A DNA stretch of 64,000 bases, from contig CAWIGZ010000010.1 of NCBI GenBank assembly GCA_963835825.1, forward strand, positions 62,001 to 126,000, given 5' to 3'. The notes under the pieces are model-generated. The model was not told where the DNA came from. It was given only the letters and a program-made list of their open reading frames with translations, and ran no database searches. This DNA comes from JADGRB01 sp963835825. GTDB lineage: Bacteria; Myxococcota_A; Polyangia; Fen-1088. Below, piece by piece: positions 18,804 through 26,387 of this stretch; within the stretch, counting starts at the first letter, position 1, and the number at the start of each line of letters is the position of its first letter. Both the position numbers and the translations under genes were made by a program.

Positions 18804-19568
18804 TCATTCACCCTTGAAGTTGAAAAGTGCGAAGGTGCACCAAGGAATGGGCGTGTTGTTGGCGCGGAGCGGCTGGAAATGCCATCCCTTGACCGCCTGG
18901 AGCACGTTGCCGTCCAGCAAAGGATCGGCGCCTTTGAGCAGCGCGATCGTGTCGACCGCACCAGCCGCGGTGACGCAGTACTTGATCCTGACGGTGTAAG
19001 TCGTCCCGGAGCGACGCAAAGCCACCGGGAAGTCGGGCGGCGCTCCCGTGTGCGGCCCTATGTCGCCCGGCGGAACGAACTTGGGCTTGGCGGGACCGGT
19101 GCCGCCGATGGTCCCGCCGATGACGCCCCCCTTGGTCCCCCCGATCTGCCCGCCGATCGTTCCGCCAATCGTCCCCCCGATGGTCCCGCCGATGACGCCC
19201 CCTTTGACGCCGCCGCGCTCGCCGGGGCCGTCGGCCGTCTCCACCTTCGCTTCCTTCGGCTCTTCTTTCGGTGTCTCCCGCGGCTGCACGATGTCGGTCG
19301 GCTTGATGAGCGTCTTGGGTTTGATCGCCACCTTCTTGCGCGCCGCGCCCCCGCCCCCGGCGGGCGGAGGAGGCGGTGGCGGCGGCGGGGCCGCCGACAG
19401 GAAGGTCACCTTCACCGAGGGCGGCGTCAGCTCGTCGACGTGCCAGAACGAATAGGCGATCCCCGCCGCCAGCAGCGCGCCGTGAAAGGCGATCGACAGC
19501 GCGATGGTGAGCCGCCCGCGCGCCGGGCGCCGCCGAGACTCCGCGCGAAAGGCCTCGAACGCCACCAA
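18804..19568 (-). CDS. tonB: TonB energy transducer with GGxI repeats
   Basis: About 254 residues. One N-terminal membrane anchor (LTIALSIAFHGALLAAGIAY) is followed by a polyproline run, a Lys/Pro/Glu-rich segment, and a block of roughly nine four-residue repeats of the type GGTI/GGVI/GGQI/GGTK (about 122-158). The C-terminal TonB domain has YTVRIKYCVTAAGAVDT and AVKGWHFQPLRANN. The GGxI block replaces the usual extended Pro-Lys linker that spans the periplasm. The start is TTG at 19568 or the adjacent GTG. The gene immediately upstream is a TPR lipoprotein; exbB-exbD-exbD follow. Confidence 0.9.
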   Translation of the reverse strand: MVAFEAFRAESRRRPARGRLTIALSIAFHGALLAAGIAYSFWHVDELTPPSVKVTFLSAAPPPPPPPPPAGGGGAARKKVAIKPKTLIKPTDIVQPRETPKEEPKEAKVETADGPGERGGVKGGVIGGTIGGTIGGTIGGQIGGTKGGVIGGTIGGTGPAKPKFVPPGDIGPHTGAPPDFPVALRRSGTTYTVRIKYCVTAAGAVDTIALLKGADPLLDGNVLQAVKGWHFQPLRANNTPIPWCTFALFNFKGE

Positions 19569-20545
19569 TCACAACTTTCCGGCGCGGGCGTTCGCGTGGA
19601 CTCCCTCAAGCTCGGCTTGGCGGAGCCCTTCGCGGGGGGATCGGGGACTCTTTGAGGGTCCCCGTGACAGATGGCGGCCTTTTGCTGCCAGTTGTCCGCC
19701 TCGTCGACGGCGCCCTGCCAGGCGATCGGATCGGTGAAGAAGGCGAAGGACTTCTGCCGCCACAGCAGCGCCAGGTAGGTCATCGCTTCCGGATAGCGAG
19801 GGCGTCGGGCCAGCGCCTTCTCCAGGTAGGCGATCCCTTGATCGGCCAGCGCCACGCGCGCCTCGGCGGTGATGTCGCCGGCAGCCGGGACCGGCGGCGC
19901 GACGGTCATCGAGCCCTCGGCCCCGGCGACGTCGGGCCAGGGGCTGTAGCCGGCCATCTGCGGACCGCCGCCGTGGGTGGAGAGGATCTGCCAGACGAAG
20001 GTTCCGACGCCGTATTGCGCCTCGGCGTCGTCGGCGCGCAGCGCCGCCGCCTGCTTCGACCACTCCAGCGCCTGCGGCCACTTCCCCCATTTGAAGTAGA
20101 CGTCCTGCAGCCCGCGGACGGCGTCCAGATCGTCGGGCGCCTGCCGGTGCCGCGCGAGGAAGGCAGCCTCCAGCGACGGGTAGTCCTGCACGTCGAACCA
20201 GGTCTGCAAGATCAGCTCGCCGGCCCGCGGGTCCTTGGGCGCCACCTGGCCCAGCCGGCGGAAGGCAGCCAGCGCGCAGGCCGCGGCGCGGCGGCTTTCC
20301 GGATCGTGACTGCCGGGGGCGATCAGCTGACGGCAGGTGTAGCCCTCGTTCAGCCAGAGCACCGGCAGCTCCGGGACCAGCGCTTCGGCCTCCTTATAGA
20401 GCGTCACCGCCTCGGCGTACTTGCCGCGGTGGTAGAGCTCGTTGGCTTCGCGGATTCGCTTGCGTCCACGGACTTGGGTGCAGGCGGGGAGAAAGAGCAT
20501 TGCCAGCGCGACGGCGCTAGCGCAGCTCGAAAATCTGAAACTCAT
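19569..20545 (-). CDS. TPR-repeat lipoprotein of the TonB operon (3' end uncertain)
   Basis: About 325 residues. The signal ends MLFLPACTQ, giving a lipidated Cys at 22. TPR-like helical pairs follow: ELYHRGKYAEAVTLYKEAEALVP, then YPSLEAAFLARHRQAPDD, and KWPQALEWSKQAAALRADDAEAQYG, with another pair near ALARRPRYPEAMTYLALLWRQ. The literal frame continues to 19427 inside tonB as an Arg/Ser-rich tail, so a small frame change before the end is likely and the stop at 19569, just before tonB, is assigned. Its first 29 bp overlap the upstream gene. TPR lipoproteins next to TonB-ExbBD are seen in Myxococcota and probably organise the complex. Confidence 0.7.
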
Positions 20546-21749
20546 CGCCCCCTCGGGCGAAGCTCTTGAAGCGCTTCAGCACCACCAGGGTCTGGCCCCG
20601 TACCCGATAGGTCACCGGACGGGGGGTGAAGACCCGCCCCCGTGCCTTGACCACGCCGTCGGCGGTGTTCGCGCCGTACAGATCGAGCATCGGCAGCGCC
20701 GCCTTCTTGCGCCTGATGGCCTCGGGGTTCAGCGGATCGACGCCGATCCCGAACGTCAGGTGGTTGGGCGCCGGACCTTCCTCGAAGAGAAGCGTCTTGG
20801 GATCGTAGAGATGGAACGGGACCTCCAGCGAGGCGGGAACCTTTTTCCCCATCGCATCGATCACATCGACACCGGAGCCGTCTTGATTGAGGTCGACGAA
20901 CAGAGATTGTCCGGGATGGTCACGGCGCAGCTGGCCGGTGACGGCCCATCCGACCAGGTCGGCGATCTCGCCTTCGCTGGCGATCTTGCCGGTCAGGGCG
21001 TCGACGACCACCTTCTTGGGCGGTTGTCGCGCGTCGCTGGCCTTGTCGTAGGCGCCCGGCTTCTCGCCCAGGATCCGCGTGTATCCGTCGTAGAACCCGA
21101 TGAGGCGGGCCGGCGGGACCTTCAGCTCGCCCGCCGCGTCGGTCTTGTAGGCGCGGGGCTTTCCGGCCGGGACCAGCGTCGCCAGCGTGTACGGTGCGAC
21201 GGTGTAGGTCGCCTCCGCTCCGTGCCCGCTGAGCTTGCGGTCGAACGCCACCAGCAGGGCGGCGCGCGGCGTGCCGTCGTCGGGCGGCCGGGCGAAGGCG
21301 GTCGCGGGGCCGACCTTGGTGGAGAGCCTGCCGGTCGCGTCGACCAGGTAGGCGGTCAGCGGGGCGCTGTCGTCCGGGCGGTCGCGACCGATGAGGACCA
21401 TGCCCTTGCCGGCCGGCAGCAGCTCGATGCGGGTGATGATCAGGTTCTTGTTCGGTGGATCGAACGAAGCGATCAGCTTGGGCGGCCTGGCCGCGAGATC
21501 GTAGGTCTCGATCCGCGAGAAGGTCGCGCCGTCACCGCGGATGATCGCCAGCTGCTTTCCGGCGTCGTCGAGGCCGAAGACCTCGTCGAAGTAGCCGTCG
21601 CCCTCTCCGGGCTTGCTCTCGTGGGGCTTGATCGACGCCAGCGGCTCGAGCGGCTGGGGGGCCTTTTCGCGGGCCGACGCCAGGGAGCCGGCCAGCGGGA
21701 GGGCCAGCAGGAGAGCCAAAAAGGCGGTGCCCGGGGTGCGACGGACCAT
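20517..21749 (-). CDS. periplasmic protein of unknown function, first gene of TonB operon
   Basis: 410 residues with a clear signal peptide (ALLLALPLAGSLASA). The rest is a succession of short strand-loop units (AIIRGDGATFSRIETYDLA; MVLIGRDRPDDSAPLTAYLVD) that suggests a beta-propeller or similar all-beta fold. No enzyme motif was recognised. It overlaps the start of the TPR lipoprotein gene by 29 bp, so it probably heads the operon with tonB-exbB-exbD-exbD. A role as a periplasmic partner of that system is inference from position. Confidence 0.7.
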   Translation of the reverse strand: MVRRTPGTAFLALLLALPLAGSLASAREKAPQPLEPLASIKPHESKPGEGDGYFDEVFGLDDAGKQLAIIRGDGATFSRIETYDLAARPPKLIASFDPPNKNLIITRIELLPAGKGMVLIGRDRPDDSAPLTAYLVDATGRLSTKVGPATAFARPPDDGTPRAALLVAFDRKLSGHGAEATYTVAPYTLATLVPAGKPRAYKTDAAGELKVPPARLIGFYDGYTRILGEKPGAYDKASDARQPPKKVVVDALTGKIASEGEIADLVGWAVTGQLRRDHPGQSLFVDLNQDGSGVDVIDAMGKKVPASLEVPFHLYDPKTLLFEEGPAPNHLTFGIGVDPLNPEAIRRKKAALPMLDLYGANTADGVVKARGRVFTPRPVTYRVRGQTLVVLKRFKSFARGGDEFQIFELR

Positions 21750-21822
21750 GCGCCGCTAACTTAGACCGAGGGCGGCGGCTTCGTAAATGGGGCTTCGCGG
21801 ATGGGCTGGACGGCCTACCGTG

Positions 21823-22152
21823 CTACGCCCCGGCGCGGGCCAGAAAGGCGTCGATCTTCCCCTGGGCTTCCGCGCTGAGGTTGGTGAACTTCACCCCCAT
21901 CCGCAGCTCCTCGGGGGCGGTGGCCGAGACGATCTCGCCGGTCACCTCGATGGGGGTCTTGTCGCCGGGCAGCGTGAACGTCAGGTTCACCTTGGTCGCG
22001 ACGGGCAACGGGATGGTGTGCTCCAGGCGGAGCCCACCGCTCGATAGATTGCGGGCCCGCCGGAAATAGCGCTCGGACCCGGTGGTCTCCTCGACCCACA
22101 TCTCCAGCTCAATCCTGGGGCCCCCGCGGCGTTCTTCGGCCACATCGGACAT
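21823..22152 (-). CDS. PilZ-domain protein (putative c-di-GMP receptor)
   Basis: 109 residues, a stand-alone PilZ domain. The two binding motifs are present: RxxxR at R9-R13 (RGGPR) and the N-x-S-x-x-G motif NLSSGG at 36-41, followed by the beta strands TKVNLTFTLPG and GEIVSATAPEELRMGVKFTNLS. Such proteins bind cyclic di-GMP and act on motility, exopolysaccharide or transcription partners. The in-frame extension upstream of ATG 22152 runs antisense to uxs and is not coding. It is divergent from uxs with 66 bp between starts. Confidence 0.88.
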   Translation of the reverse strand: MSDVAEERRGGPRIELEMWVEETTGSERYFRRARNLSSGGLRLEHTIPLPVATKVNLTFTLPGDKTPIEVTGEIVSATAPEELRMGVKFTNLSAEAQGKIDAFLARAGA

Positions 22153-22218
22153 GGGCCTGATGGTATCACGGGCAAAAAGGGGCGCCACTTCGGGCCTGCT
22201 TCGCGGTATGAACGCGCG

Positions 22219-23166
22219 ATGTCGCGACAGAGAATTTTGGTCAGCGGAGGCTCGGGGTTCGTCGGGTCCCACCTCTGCGATCGCCTCCTCAAAGAGGGGC
22301 ACGAGGTGGTTTGCCTCGACAACTTCTTCACCGGCTCGCGCGCCAACATCGAGCACTTGCTCGATCATCACCGCTTCGAGCTGGTCCGCCACGACGTGAC
22401 CGAGCCGATCACCATGGAGGTCGATCAGGTCTACCACCTGGCCTGCCCGGCCTCGCCGATCCACTACCAGCGCAACCCGGTGCGCACCATCCGCACCGCG
22501 GTCGAGGGGACCCTCAACATGCTGGACCTGGCCCGCGAGGTGCGGGCGCGCATCCTCATCGCCTCGACCTCCGAGGTCTACGGCGATCCCATCGAGCACC
22601 CCCAGCGCGAGAGCTACTGGGGGAACGTCAACCCCATCGGGCCGCGCGCCTGCTACGACGAGGGGAAGCGTTGCGCCGAGGCGCTGGCCGTGTCGTACGC
22701 CCGCCAGTATTCGGTGGAGGTGCGCATCGTCCGCATCTTCAACACCTACGGTCCGCGCATGCACGAAAACGACGGGCGGGTGGTCTCCAACTTCGTCGTG
22801 CAGGCGCTGCGCGGCGAGCCGATCACCGTCTACGGCGAGGGGCAGCAGACCCGTTCCTTCTGCTACGTCTCCGATCTGCTGGAGGGCTTCACGCGGCTGA
22901 TGGCCAGCGAGCACGGCGTCGATCCGGTCAACCTCGGCAACCCGCGCGAGACGACGGTCCTCGAGCTGGCCGAGATGACCAAGCGCCTCGCCAAGTCGAA
23001 GTCGGAGATCATCAGGGCGCCCCTGCCCAAGGACGATCCGACCCGCCGCAAGCCGGACATCGGGCGGGCCCAGAAGCTGCTCGACAACTGGGGCCCCCGG
23101 GTCTCGCTGGAAGAGGGGCTGGCGGCGACGATCGAAGACTTCCGGCGCCGCCTCGGAATGGCCTGA
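22219..23166 (+). CDS. uxs: UDP-glucuronate decarboxylase (UDP-xylose synthase)
   Basis: 315 residues, the compact bacterial form. It is an SDR-type enzyme converting UDP-glucuronate to UDP-xylose with bound NAD. The Rossmann motif is GGSGFVGSHL (10-19), then DNFFTGS, HLACPASPIHYQ, STSEVYGDP and the catalytic Tyr-Lys pair in ACYDEGKR near residue 150. FNTYGPRMHENDGRVVSNFV and YGEGQQTRSFCYVSDLLEG are the Uxs-specific stretches. The product feeds xylose into surface polysaccharides. No UDP-glucose dehydrogenase lies nearby. Confidence 0.93.
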   Translation: MSRQRILVSGGSGFVGSHLCDRLLKEGHEVVCLDNFFTGSRANIEHLLDHHRFELVRHDVTEPITMEVDQVYHLACPASPIHYQRNPVRTIRTAVEGTLNMLDLAREVRARILIASTSEVYGDPIEHPQRESYWGNVNPIGPRACYDEGKRCAEALAVSYARQYSVEVRIVRIFNTYGPRMHENDGRVVSNFVVQALRGEPITVYGEGQQTRSFCYVSDLLEGFTRLMASEHGVDPVNLGNPRETTVLELAEMTKRLAKSKSEIIRAPLPKDDPTRRKPDIGRAQKLLDNWGPRVSLEEGLAATIEDFRRRLGMA

Positions 23167-23173
23167 GCCGCCG

Positions 23174-23686
23174 TCACGCCGGCCTGACCGACGGGTCGGG
23201 CGTCGCGCGATCGAGCGGCTCGCCGGTGATCGGATGGCGCAGCCCGGGCGCCGCCACGTCGGCGAGCGGGATGCGCACGAACGGGCGTTCGAGGAGGCGC
23301 GGGTGCGGGACGATCAGCCCGGGCGGATCGGCGATCACCTCGGCCCCGTACAGCAGGAGGTCGACGTCGATCTCGCGCGGGGCCAGCGCGCGGCCAGCGG
23401 GGCGGCGGCGCCCCAGCGCCTGCTCGACCTCGAGGCAGACCGCCAGCAAAGCGGGCGGCGAAAGCGTCGTTTCGGCGCGCAGCACGGCGTTCAGGTACAC
23501 GGGCTGCGGATCGGGGGTGACCGGATCGGTCTCGTAGAGCGGCGAGCGCGCGGCCGGGGCGACGCCGCCCGCGGCGAGCAGATCGATGGCCCGGGCGATC
23601 GTGCCGGCCCGGTCGCCCAGATTCGCGCCGAAGGCCAGATAGACCGTCGCCGGCGTTTCGGCTGTCAGTGTCTGTGGCCCGGACAT
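23174..23686 (-). CDS. folK: HPPK, 6-hydroxymethyl-dihydropterin pyrophosphokinase
   Basis: 170 residues from ATG 23686. FolK transfers pyrophosphate from ATP to 6-hydroxymethyl-7,8-dihydropterin in folate synthesis. Motifs: YLAFGANLGDRAG, SPLYETDPV, FLNAV-type segment YLNAVLRAET, LGRRRPAGRALAPREIDVDLLLYG (ATP and Mg site) and VPHPRLLERPFVRIPLADV. It is convergent with uxs (7 bp apart) and divergent from the ZIP gene with only 25 bp between starts. Confidence 0.93.
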   Translation of the reverse strand: MSGPQTLTAETPATVYLAFGANLGDRAGTIARAIDLLAAGGVAPAARSPLYETDPVTPDPQPVYLNAVLRAETTLSPPALLAVCLEVEQALGRRRPAGRALAPREIDVDLLLYGAEVIADPPGLIVPHPRLLERPFVRIPLADVAAPGLRHPITGEPLDRATPDPSVRPA

Positions 23687-23711
23687 CGTCTCTGTATATA
23701 GTGCCCTGACC

Positions 23712-24515
23712 GTGGGTGCCGGAACTCTGCCCGCCGCCATCTCCGGGCTGGCCACCAGCCTGGGGGCGCTGCCGTTCCTGTTCGTCCGCGAGCTGCCCCG
23801 GCGAACCTACGACGGCATCCTGGGCCTCGGCGCGGGGTTGATGCTGGCGGCGGCGACGCTGGGCCTGGTCGCCGAGGCGTTGAGCGGCGTCAGCGACGGC
23901 GGCGTCTTTCACCTGGGGCGTTTCGCCCTGGTGGTCTCCGGCTTCGCGGTCGGCGCCGGGATCGCCGCCGCCATGGATCGCCTGATCCCGCACCAGCACG
24001 CCGGCGGGCACCACGAGCACCTGGGGCACGAGCCAGGGCACGACATGCACGATCCTCAGCCGGCGCGCTCGCCGCGCCGCGCGTACGCCGTGGTGGGCGC
24101 GCTCAGCCTGCACCGGATCCCCGAGGGGCTGGCCATCGGCGCCGGGTTCGCGGTCCCGCGCACCACCCACCTCGGGATCCTGCTGGCGGTCGCCATCGGC
24201 GTGCAGAACGTCTGCGAAGGGATCGTGATGTCGGCGCCGCTGCGCCACGAAGGGGTGGGGCGCTGGCGCGGGTTCACCATCGTCGCGCTCACCGGTCTGG
24301 TCATCCCGGCGGCCGCCGTGCTGGGGGAGCTGGTGGCGGCGGTCGCGCTGGCGACGATGCCCTTCGTGCTGGCGCTGGCCGGCGGCACGCTCACCTACGT
24401 GACGTCGAACGAGATCATCCCCGAGTCGCACAGCCACGGCAACGAAGGGATCGCCTCGGTGGGCCTGGTCGCCGGGTTCCTGCTGACGATCTCGCTCGAA
24501 GCGATCCTGCGCTGA
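23712..24515 (+). CDS. ZIP family divalent metal transporter
   Basis: 267 residues with about eight membrane helices. A His-rich cytoplasmic loop (HQHAGGHHEHLGHEPGHDMH, about 94-113) lies between helices 3 and 4, as in ZIP proteins. The metal site motifs are ALSLHRIPEGLAIG in helix 4 and NVCEGIVMS in helix 5. It probably imports Zn or related ions. The start is GTG and there is no RBS of note. The 25-bp gap to folK contains TATATA, so regulation may be shared or the promoter may lie within folK. Confidence 0.9.
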   Translation: MGAGTLPAAISGLATSLGALPFLFVRELPRRTYDGILGLGAGLMLAAATLGLVAEALSGVSDGGVFHLGRFALVVSGFAVGAGIAAAMDRLIPHQHAGGHHEHLGHEPGHDMHDPQPARSPRRAYAVVGALSLHRIPEGLAIGAGFAVPRTTHLGILLAVAIGVQNVCEGIVMSAPLRHEGVGRWRGFTIVALTGLVIPAAAVLGELVAAVALATMPFVLALAGGTLTYVTSNEIIPESHSHGNEGIASVGLVAGFLLTISLEAILR

Positions 24516-24618
24516 CGCGCGGTCGCGCCCGGCGGCGCCAAGAGACGCCGAGTGGCCCACGGACAGGGGCTCCGAGCCGTCGCGGTCGAATCTGAGCTCG
24601 CCGGAGTTTCGGCGGCGA

Positions 24619-25131
24619 TCAGCCGCGGGCCACGCCCAGCGAGCGCCGGCGCTGGGCCTCGACGGCGGCCGGATCGGAGAGCTCGGCGATGATCTTGCGC
24701 AGCGTGGAGGTCAGGCGCGTCTTGAGGTCGAGAGGGAGAGCCGCCAGCGCCGCCGGCGGCTCGACCAGCCGCTTGACCAGACGTTCGCGCAGCGCGCGCC
24801 CGACCTCCGTCACGCAGAGCATCTTGACCCTGCGATCATGATCGGCGCCGCGGCGGGCGATGAGGCCGCGCGACTCCAGCTTGTCGACGATCCCGGTGAT
24901 GTTGGAGGCGTCGCAGGCGAGGGCGTCGGCCAGCGTGCTCATCGGCAGCGGGCGATCGAGGCTCTTCAAGGCCATGCCCTGCGAGGGGGTGAGGTCGAGC
25001 TCCTGGCAGAGCGCGCCCCACCAGTCACGGACACTGAAGCAGAGCGAGATGACGGTGCCCCACGAGTCGTCGGGCTGCCCTTGAGGATCCGCCGCGCGTT
25101 TTTCGGGCGGGTGGGAGGGCCTCGATGTCAT
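24619..25131 (-). CDS. MarR family transcriptional regulator
   Basis: 170 residues. The winged-helix MarR domain spans about 40-140, with LTPSQGMALKSLD, DASNITGIVDKLESRGLIARR (recognition helix and start of the wing) and DHDRRVKMLCVTEVGRALRERL. MarR dimers repress adjacent transport genes and release DNA on ligand binding. It is divergent from an RND efflux operon, with a palindrome over the rightward promoter in between, so it most likely controls that operon and itself. Confidence 0.92.
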   Translation of the reverse strand: MTSRPSHPPEKRAADPQGQPDDSWGTVISLCFSVRDWWGALCQELDLTPSQGMALKSLDRPLPMSTLADALACDASNITGIVDKLESRGLIARRGADHDRRVKMLCVTEVGRALRERLVKRLVEPPAALAALPLDLKTRLTSTLRKIIAELSDPAAVEAQRRRSLGVARG

Positions 25132-25159
25132 GAAGCTATATTGTCCATGTTTTTGATGA

Positions 25160-25187
25160 TTGACAAGGTCAAATATCGTCGTATACG
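25160..25187 (+). promoter_or_regulatory. candidate promoter overlapped by MarR-type operator
   Basis: TTGACA at 25160-25165 and TATACG at 25182-25187, spaced 16 bases, form a sigma-70-like promoter reading toward the efflux operon. The -35 box is part of a perfect inverted repeat TTGAC-AAG-GTCAA (25160-25172). A dimeric repressor bound there would block RNA polymerase. The region is conspicuously AT-rich compared with its surroundings. Confidence 0.55.
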
Positions 25188-25253
25188 ACTACACCCTCGG
25201 GTACCCAGCCGTTGCAGCGACGGAAAGAGCCGAGCGAAGGACGCAAGGACGCA

Positions 25254-26369
25254 ATGAGATTGACCACAAAGAACGTGAAGAACGAAGCAAGGTCGATTCG
25301 ATCCTGGGCCCAGCTGGCTCTGATCGCGCTGGCCGGCGCGGTCGGCTGCGGACGCTCGGGCGCCGCGGCGGCCGTCGCCCCGGCCGACGCCGAGGCGGCT
25401 CCCCTCGCCGTCAAGCTGGTCGCCGCCGCGGTGGTGAAGGCGCCGCGGGTGGTGACGCTGTCGGGCTCGCTCATCGGCGCCGAGGAGGCGCAGGTGGCGG
25501 CGGGCGCGGCCGGCAAGGTGATCGCCACCTACGTCGAGCGCGGCTCGTACGTCAAGAAGGGGGCGATCCTGGCCCGGCTCGATTCGCGCGCGCTGACCGC
25601 CCAGGCGGCGCAGGCGGCCGCCGACGTGGAGTCGATGAAGACGCAGGCGGCGGGGGCCGAGCTCGACTGCGGTCGCGTCGAGCGCCTCAACGCCAAGGGG
25701 GCCATCTCCAAGGCCGACTACGACAAGGCGCGCACGCAGTGCCAGGCCACCAAGTGGGCGGTCGAGTCGGCCCAGGCGCGCAAGACGCTGACCGGCGAGG
25801 CGCTGCGGGACACCGAGATCCGCGCGCCGTTCTCCGGCATGGTCGAAGAGCGCGCGGTCACCGCCGGCGAGTACGTGCGGGTCGATTCGCGGGTGGTCAC
25901 GCTGGTCAACACCGACTCCTTGCGGGTGGAGATCACCGTCCCCGAGGCCGACGTGGCGCTGGTCCGGCAGGGGATGGCGGTCAGCTTCCGGACCGCCGGC
26001 GGCGACGGCGGGCGCGTCTACCAGGGCAAGATCCGCTACGTCGGCCCGTCGGTGCGCAAGCAGAGCCGCGACTCGGTCGTCGAGGCGGTGTTCGCCAACG
26101 ACGCGCACCAGCTGCGGCCGGGGATGTTCGTCACCGCCCGGCTGGCGGTCGGCGAAGAGGAGCTGCCGGCGGTGCCCGCCAGCGCGGTGCGCAGCGACGG
26201 CACCCTCCGGCACGTCTACGTCGAGGTGAGCGGGCGGCTCGAGGATCGGCTGGTCCAGGCCGGGGAAAAATTGGGCAGCCAGATCCCGATCGTCAGCGGC
26301 CTCAAGGCGGGCGAGCGGGTGGTCGCAGAGCTCACCCCCGACGTGCGCGACGGCGCGCGCGTGAAGTGA
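25254..26369 (+). CDS. RND efflux periplasmic adaptor (membrane fusion lipoprotein)
   Basis: 371 residues from ATG 25254. A lipobox GAVGC (Cys32) anchors it. The lipoyl/barrel-sandwich halves are AAGAAGKVIATYVERGSYVKKGAILARLDSR-like sequence (about 85-115) and the later IRAPFSGMVEERAVTAGEYV. An alpha-hairpin (AAQAAADVESMKTQAAG) lies between, and the membrane-proximal domain ends LRPGMFVTARLAVGE. It joins the inner-membrane RND pump to TolC. The pump gene starts 18 bp downstream. Regulated, by position, by the divergent MarR protein. Confidence 0.94.
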   Translation: MRLTTKNVKNEARSIRSWAQLALIALAGAVGCGRSGAAAAVAPADAEAAPLAVKLVAAAVVKAPRVVTLSGSLIGAEEAQVAAGAAGKVIATYVERGSYVKKGAILARLDSRALTAQAAQAAADVESMKTQAAGAELDCGRVERLNAKGAISKADYDKARTQCQATKWAVESAQARKTLTGEALRDTEIRAPFSGMVEERAVTAGEYVRVDSRVVTLVNTDSLRVEITVPEADVALVRQGMAVSFRTAGGDGGRVYQGKIRYVGPSVRKQSRDSVVEAVFANDAHQLRPGMFVTARLAVGEEELPAVPASAVRSDGTLRHVYVEVSGRLEDRLVQAGEKLGSQIPIVSGLKAGERVVAELTPDVRDGARVK

Positions 26370-26387
26370 AGTAAGGGACGAACCGTC

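Noticed and set aside
19048..19210. Short tandem DNA repeat (CCGATGGTCCCG-like units)
   Set aside because: Explained by the GGxI protein repeats of TonB rather than a separate DNA element.
24520..24618. tRNA-like stretch (GCCGAGTGGC and CGGTCGAATC resemble D- and T-arm sequences)
   Set aside because: No acceptor stem or anticodon arm can be paired with correct spacing; treated as ordinary intergenic sequence.
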